This document shows, one piece after another, positions 6,373-8,656 of a stretch of 8,656 bases of DNA. Within the stretch, counting starts at the first letter, position 1. The number at the start of each line of letters is the position of its first letter. Below the pieces are notes generated by a model, which had not been told where the DNA came from, did no database searches, and worked only from the letters and a program-made list of their open reading frames with translations. Source of the stretch: Bacteroidales bacterium (GTDB lineage Bacteria > Bacteroidota > Bacteroidia > Bacteroidales > P3). The stretch covers positions 1 to 8,656 of the forward strand of contig SFPR01000059.1 of NCBI GenBank assembly GCA_004551865.1. Direction: 5' to 3'. A program made the translations under genes and the position numbers.

Positions 6373-7419
6373 ATGTATGGTTTGATTACATATTTGAGAA
6401 ACAAGCTCTTCGATTGCGGAGTTTTGAAAACACAGACCCACTCTCTGCTTACCATAGGAGTAGGCAACCTCAAAGTGGGAGGAACGGGCAAAACCCCCTT
6501 TGTCGAACACCTTCTCACAAACCTCAGTTCCGAATATAACATTGCAGTTGTTTCGAGAGGCTATGGCAGAAAGAGCAAGGGACTGCAAATAGTAAGCCCC
6601 AATGGCACGGCAGAGGAGTTTGGAGACGAACCCTTGCAGATGTCAAAAAAGTTTCCGCAGGTTTTATTTGTGGTTTGCAAAGACCGCAACACCGCAATCG
6701 AACACATAGAAAGGCACTACCCCCAAATAGACCTTGTATTGCTCGACGATGCCTATCAACACCGCTATGTATCAAGAGACATCAACATACTGCTGAGTGA
6801 ATACTCGCGACCATTTTTTTCGGACAAGGTCATGCCGTTCGGACTTTTGAGAGAATACCCCCAAGGCAGCAAGAGAGCCGACTATATAGTGATAACCAAG
6901 TGTCCTCATATAGATTTGCAACAGCAGAAAGACTTTGTCGGCCGCATAGACCCCCTTCCAAATCAAAAAGTCTTCTTTTCGCACATTTGCTACAAAGACC
7001 CCTATCTTGCAGACAACAAAAACATAACGACCGACCTCAAAACCCATGAGGTAATCCTGATAAGCGGCATAGCAAATCCCAAACCACTTGTCGAACACCT
7101 CAAATCGCAAACACACCTTTTGAAAACCATAATTTTTGGCGACCACCACGCCTTTTCAAACAAAGACATAAAGCGAATAACAACCATATACGAAAGCACA
7201 AAAACCGAAAACACCATACTCCTTACCACCGAAAAAGACGCAAGCCGCCTTTTGCACTTCCCCCTTCCGCTCTATGTTTTGCCAATAGAGACAACAATCA
7301 GCCAATATCCTCAAAACAATCAGACAATCATAAACCAAATAAAACAAGACCTATGTACGATAAAATCAATCAAACGGCAGAATACCTCAAATCACAAATC
7401 GACGAACTACCACAAATAG
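6373..7419 (+). CDS. lpxK: tetraacyldisaccharide 4'-kinase
   Basis: 348 residues. Phosphorylates the 4' position of the lipid A disaccharide at the inner membrane, a late step of the Raetz pathway. Seen: an N-terminal amphipathic stretch YGLITYLRNKLFDCGVL, the P-loop region VGNLKVGGTGKTP (30-42), SRGYGRKSKG (61-70), GDEP (84-87), LLDDAYQH (123-130), MPFGLLRE (154-161), SGIANP (231-236), FGDHHAF (255-261) and TEKDASRL (286-293), all hallmarks of LpxK. An alternative TTG at 6358 would add five residues (TFRP before Met), overlap the previous stop as TTGA, and restore the Pro usually found before YG; it lies right after an in-frame TAA, so no longer form exists. The last 22 codons overlap punA and have no LpxK-like character (residues 327-348, basic and Asn/Ser-rich). 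Confidence 0.93.
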   Translation: MYGLITYLRNKLFDCGVLKTQTHSLLTIGVGNLKVGGTGKTPFVEHLLTNLSSEYNIAVVSRGYGRKSKGLQIVSPNGTAEEFGDEPLQMSKKFPQVLFVVCKDRNTAIEHIERHYPQIDLVLLDDAYQHRYVSRDINILLSEYSRPFFSDKVMPFGLLREYPQGSKRADYIVITKCPHIDLQQQKDFVGRIDPLPNQKVFFSHICYKDPYLADNKNITTDLKTHEVILISGIANPKPLVEHLKSQTHLLKTIIFGDHHAFSNKDIKRITTIYESTKTENTILLTTEKDASRLLHFPLPLYVLPIETTISQYPQNNQTIINQIKQDLCTIKSIKRQNTSNHKSTNYHK

Positions 7420-8165
7420 GAGTGATACTCGGTAGCGGTTTGGGCAACTTTGCAGAGGGAATGAACATCGCCCGACGAATAAGCTACAAATCCATTCCCA
7501 ACTTTCCGCTTTCGACAGTCAAAGGACACAAAGGCGAATTGCTTTTCGGCACCATGGCAAACAAACAAATCGTCTGTATGCAGGGCAGGTTTCACTACTA
7601 TGAGGGCTACTCAATGCAGCAAGTAACCTTTCCCGTCAGAGTGATGAAAGCCTTGGGAGTTAGAGTGCTTATAGTAACCAATGCTTCGGGAGCGGTCAAT
7701 CCTGAGTTTGAAACAGGCGACATAATGATTATCAAAGACCATATCAACACAATGCCAAATCCTTTGATAGGACCAAACGACGAAAGGCTCGGAGTACGCT
7801 TTCCGCCAATGAGTACTGTCTATGACAAACAACTGAGAGACAAAGCCAAAACGATAGCCCGAGAACTTGGCATCACACTTCGAGAAGGCGTATATATAGG
7901 AACAACAGGACCGAGCTTTGAAACCCCTGCCGAATACAAATACTTTCGCACCATAGGGGCAGACACAGTCGGCATGAGTACCGTTCCCGAAGTGATAGTC
8001 GCCTCACACAGCGGCATGAGAGTATTTGGTATGAGCGTGATAAGCAACGTATTCAGAGAAGACAATCAGCAAGACTGCACACACGAAGAAGTACTTGAAG
8101 GAGTTGCAAAAGCAGGCAACAAGATGAGCCGCATAGTAGAGCGTCTGATAGCCCAAACCCTCTGA
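7353..8165 (+). CDS. punA: purine nucleoside phosphorylase (trimeric PNP family)
   Basis: 270 residues, the usual length. Splits purine nucleosides with phosphate into base and ribose-1-phosphate in cytoplasmic salvage. Motifs: ILGSGLG (25-31, phosphate-binding Ser28), KGHKGE (57-62, His59), GRFHYYEG (78-85), VTNASGAV (108-115), TGPSFETPAEY (185-195, Glu190 for the base), VGMST (206-210) and VISN (229-232). Asn232 at the base-contact position suggests preference for 6-oxopurines such as inosine and guanosine. The start MYDKINQTAEYLKS is the family's normal N-terminus, so ATG 7353 is credible although it lies 67 bases inside lpxK. The lpxK-punA order is familiar in Bacteroidales. It appears to be the last gene of the operon, with a hairpin 29 bases after the stop. 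Confidence 0.95.
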   Translation: MYDKINQTAEYLKSQIDELPQIGVILGSGLGNFAEGMNIARRISYKSIPNFPLSTVKGHKGELLFGTMANKQIVCMQGRFHYYEGYSMQQVTFPVRVMKALGVRVLIVTNASGAVNPEFETGDIMIIKDHINTMPNPLIGPNDERLGVRFPPMSTVYDKQLRDKAKTIARELGITLREGVYIGTTGPSFETPAEYKYFRTIGADTVGMSTVPEVIVASHSGMRVFGMSVISNVFREDNQQDCTHEEVLEGVAKAGNKMSRIVERLIAQTL

Positions 8166-8187
8166 TAGCAAAGCCCTTTTGCCAAAC

Positions 8188-8230
8188 AAAAAAGTCGCAA
8201 CCGCAGGTTGAGTGTTGCGACCTTTCCTTT
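8188..8230. terminator. hairpin terminator after punA, best matching the minus strand
   Basis: GTCGCAAC (8194-8201) pairs perfectly with GTTGCGAC (8214-8221). A run of six A (8188-8193) precedes it, giving a T-run on the minus strand; on the + strand only CTTTCCTTT follows. It probably ends punA transcripts and would also stop minus-strand transcription. A second, exclusive small hairpin CAACC/GGTTG (8198-8202/8206-8210) lies within it. The right-hand T-tract seems replaced by the DUF3990 remnant, whose recognisable part ends at this point. Confidence 0.65.
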
Positions 8231-8372
8231 CAGCTATTGTTTTTGCCCATGCCTCAGCTTGCTTGCGAAGGTTGGTAAGGTAAAATCCTTGTCCGAAATC
8301 CACTTTCTTTCTTCCCAACTTTACAAGAGGGGCTTGAACTGATATGTAAGATTCGTGAAATAGTGTAATCAT
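8220..8372 (-). pseudogene. 5' remnant of a DUF3990 gene (ADP-ribosyltransferase-like fold), truncated
   Basis: Reading leftward from ATG at 8372, the first 51 residues match the start of DUF3990 proteins as I recall them: MITLFHESYISV (usually LYHGS), then RKKVDFGQGFYLTNL and KQAEAWAKTIAERK. The DFGxGFYLT and xQAExWA blocks are the family's clearest N-terminal motifs. After about residue 51 the frame stays open into punA but loses all resemblance and runs through the terminator hairpin, so perhaps a third of a normal 150-170 residue protein remains. GGGAGGCGGAGGT stands directly before the ATG. The Gly after the motif His is Glu here (HES for HGS), in line with decay. The start codon overlaps the stop of the DUF3791 fragment as ATGA. 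DUF3990 has, I believe, an ADP-ribosyltransferase-type fold; this copy should be inactive. Confidence 0.62.
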
Positions 8373-8446
8373 ACCTCCGCCTCCCGGTTTAACAAGGTCT
8401 CACTAATGTCATCTGCCACATAGTCGAGACTTTGCCTTGGAATTGC
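8369..8446 (-). pseudogene. C-terminal remnant of a DUF3791 gene
   Basis: On the minus strand the frame ending in TGA at 8371-8369 reads RQSLDYVADDISETLLNRE and stops two residues later with EV-stop. The QSLDYVxDDI stretch is the C-terminal signature of short DUF3791 proteins, which commonly sit directly upstream of DUF3990 genes. Reading back, homology fades at about 8434 and an in-frame TAA stands at 8449-8447, so the first two-thirds of the gene are missing. The four-base ATGA overlap with the DUF3990 start is that of an intact operon, showing that the pair arrived together and was trimmed at both ends. Too short for certainty on its own; the context raises confidence. Confidence 0.5.
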
Positions 8447-8478
8447 TTACCCTGCGGGCGTGGGTGGCGGTTGGCAAT
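8442..8478. repeat. GC-rich imperfect hairpin next to the DUF3791 remnant
   Basis: ATTGCTTACC (8442-8451) faces GGTTGGCAAT (8469-8478): ten positions with one mismatch and one wobble, around a GC-rich 17-base loop. It is clearly richer in GC than the surrounding DNA and begins where DUF3791 similarity ends, so it may be the edge of a separate insertion. Confidence 0.4.
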
Positions 8479-8492
8479 CCTGCTTGCAAAAA

Positions 8493-8567
8493 TCAAAACG
8501 CCGATCTGTTCTGACGAAACGCCGTTTTGCGAAAATAAATCGGCGTTTTGACATCAACAAAACGCCG
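8493..8567. repeat. cluster of four AAAACGCCG repeats in mixed orientation
   Basis: (A)AAACGCCG occurs at 8495-8503, 8517-8524 and 8559-8567 on the + strand and inverted (CGGCGTTTT) at 8541-8549. The first and inverted copies form a perfect 13-bp inverted repeat, TCAAAACGCCGAT (8493-8505) with ATCGGCGTTTTGA (8539-8551). The inverted copy can instead pair with the second copy (8 bp) or the fourth (9 bp, nine-base loop). The sequences after copies one and four are also alike (ATCTGTTC and TTCTATTC). It resembles REP-type palindromic repeats or the end of a small mobile element. Confidence 0.75.
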
Positions 8568-8583
8568 TTCTATTCGGAACAAA

Positions 8584-8656
8584 ATGAAGAGTTTGAAAAT
8601 CAACTATCTGCAAGGGTGTAAACTCTTGCTGTTTGGGTTTGGAAAGTGCATGAAAA
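8584..8656 (+). CDS. possible start of a small gene running off the window
   Basis: ATG at 8584 opens a frame that stays open for 24 codons to the window end, beginning MKSLKINYLQGCKLLLFGFG. No family is recognised and no promoter box is seen close by; an 8-bp inverted repeat AAGAGTTT (8587-8594)/AAACTCTT (8620-8627) falls inside it. It may be chance. Confidence 0.15.
   Translation, partial: MKSLKINYLQGCKLLLFGFGKCMK

Noticed and set aside
8004..8219. Continuation of the minus-strand DUF3990 frame into punA
   Set aside because: Similarity ends at about 8220; the rest runs antisense to the terminator hairpin and punA and reads as nonsense.
8493..8567. CRISPR array suggested by the repeated AAAACGCCG units
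   Set aside because: Units are only 8-9 bases, occur in both orientations with unequal spacing, and there are no cas genes nearby.

Overview
The window looks like a chromosomal segment from a member of Bacteroidota, most likely order Bacteroidales. Supporting signs are a type IX secretion C-terminal sorting domain at the left edge, TAnnTTTG-type -7 promoter boxes in front of two genes, no clear Shine-Dalgarno sequences, lipoproteins with short Bacteroidota-style signal peptides, and the lpxK-punA gene pair. The species cannot be named from the sequence. All intact genes lie on the + strand.

Layout: (1) Bases 1-158 are the tail of a secreted T9SS cargo protein, followed by a strong hairpin terminator. 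(2) Bases 324-1313 encode a membrane-anchored lytic transglycosylase with its own promoter box. (3) Bases 1314-1829 are a 516-base gap without a credible protein gene. It is rich in inverted repeats and ends with three closely spaced hairpins, the last a strong terminator; this may be a small RNA or a structured 3' UTR. (4) Bases 1830-8165 are a tightly packed, probably single transcription unit of seven genes: rbfA (30S maturation), a LolC/E-like FtsX-family permease, cysS (cysteinyl-tRNA synthetase), a type II glutaminyl cyclase lipoprotein, a small Rieske-like four-cysteine lipoprotein, lpxK (lipid A 4'-kinase) and punA (purine nucleoside phosphorylase). Gaps are 5-29 bases, and lpxK and punA overlap by 67 bases. 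(5) Bases 8166-8656 are an accessory scar: a hairpin terminator, minus-strand remnants of a DUF3791-DUF3990 gene pair, a GC-rich hairpin, and a cluster of AAAACGCCG repeats in both orientations.

The seven-gene unit mixes translation (rbfA, cysS), envelope building (permease, lpxK), maturation of exported proteins (glutaminyl cyclase), nucleoside salvage (punA) and one lipoprotein of unknown role. A common theme is growth and envelope biogenesis, but only co-transcription is suggested here, not a joint pathway.

No complete novel defence or mobile system is visible. The best leads are the decayed DUF3791/DUF3990 pair (possible ADP-ribosyltransferase-fold toxin module) with its junctions, the repeat cluster with mutually exclusive pairings, the hairpin-rich gap before rbfA, the apparently leaderless rbfA mRNA, and the four-cysteine Rieske-like lipoprotein.
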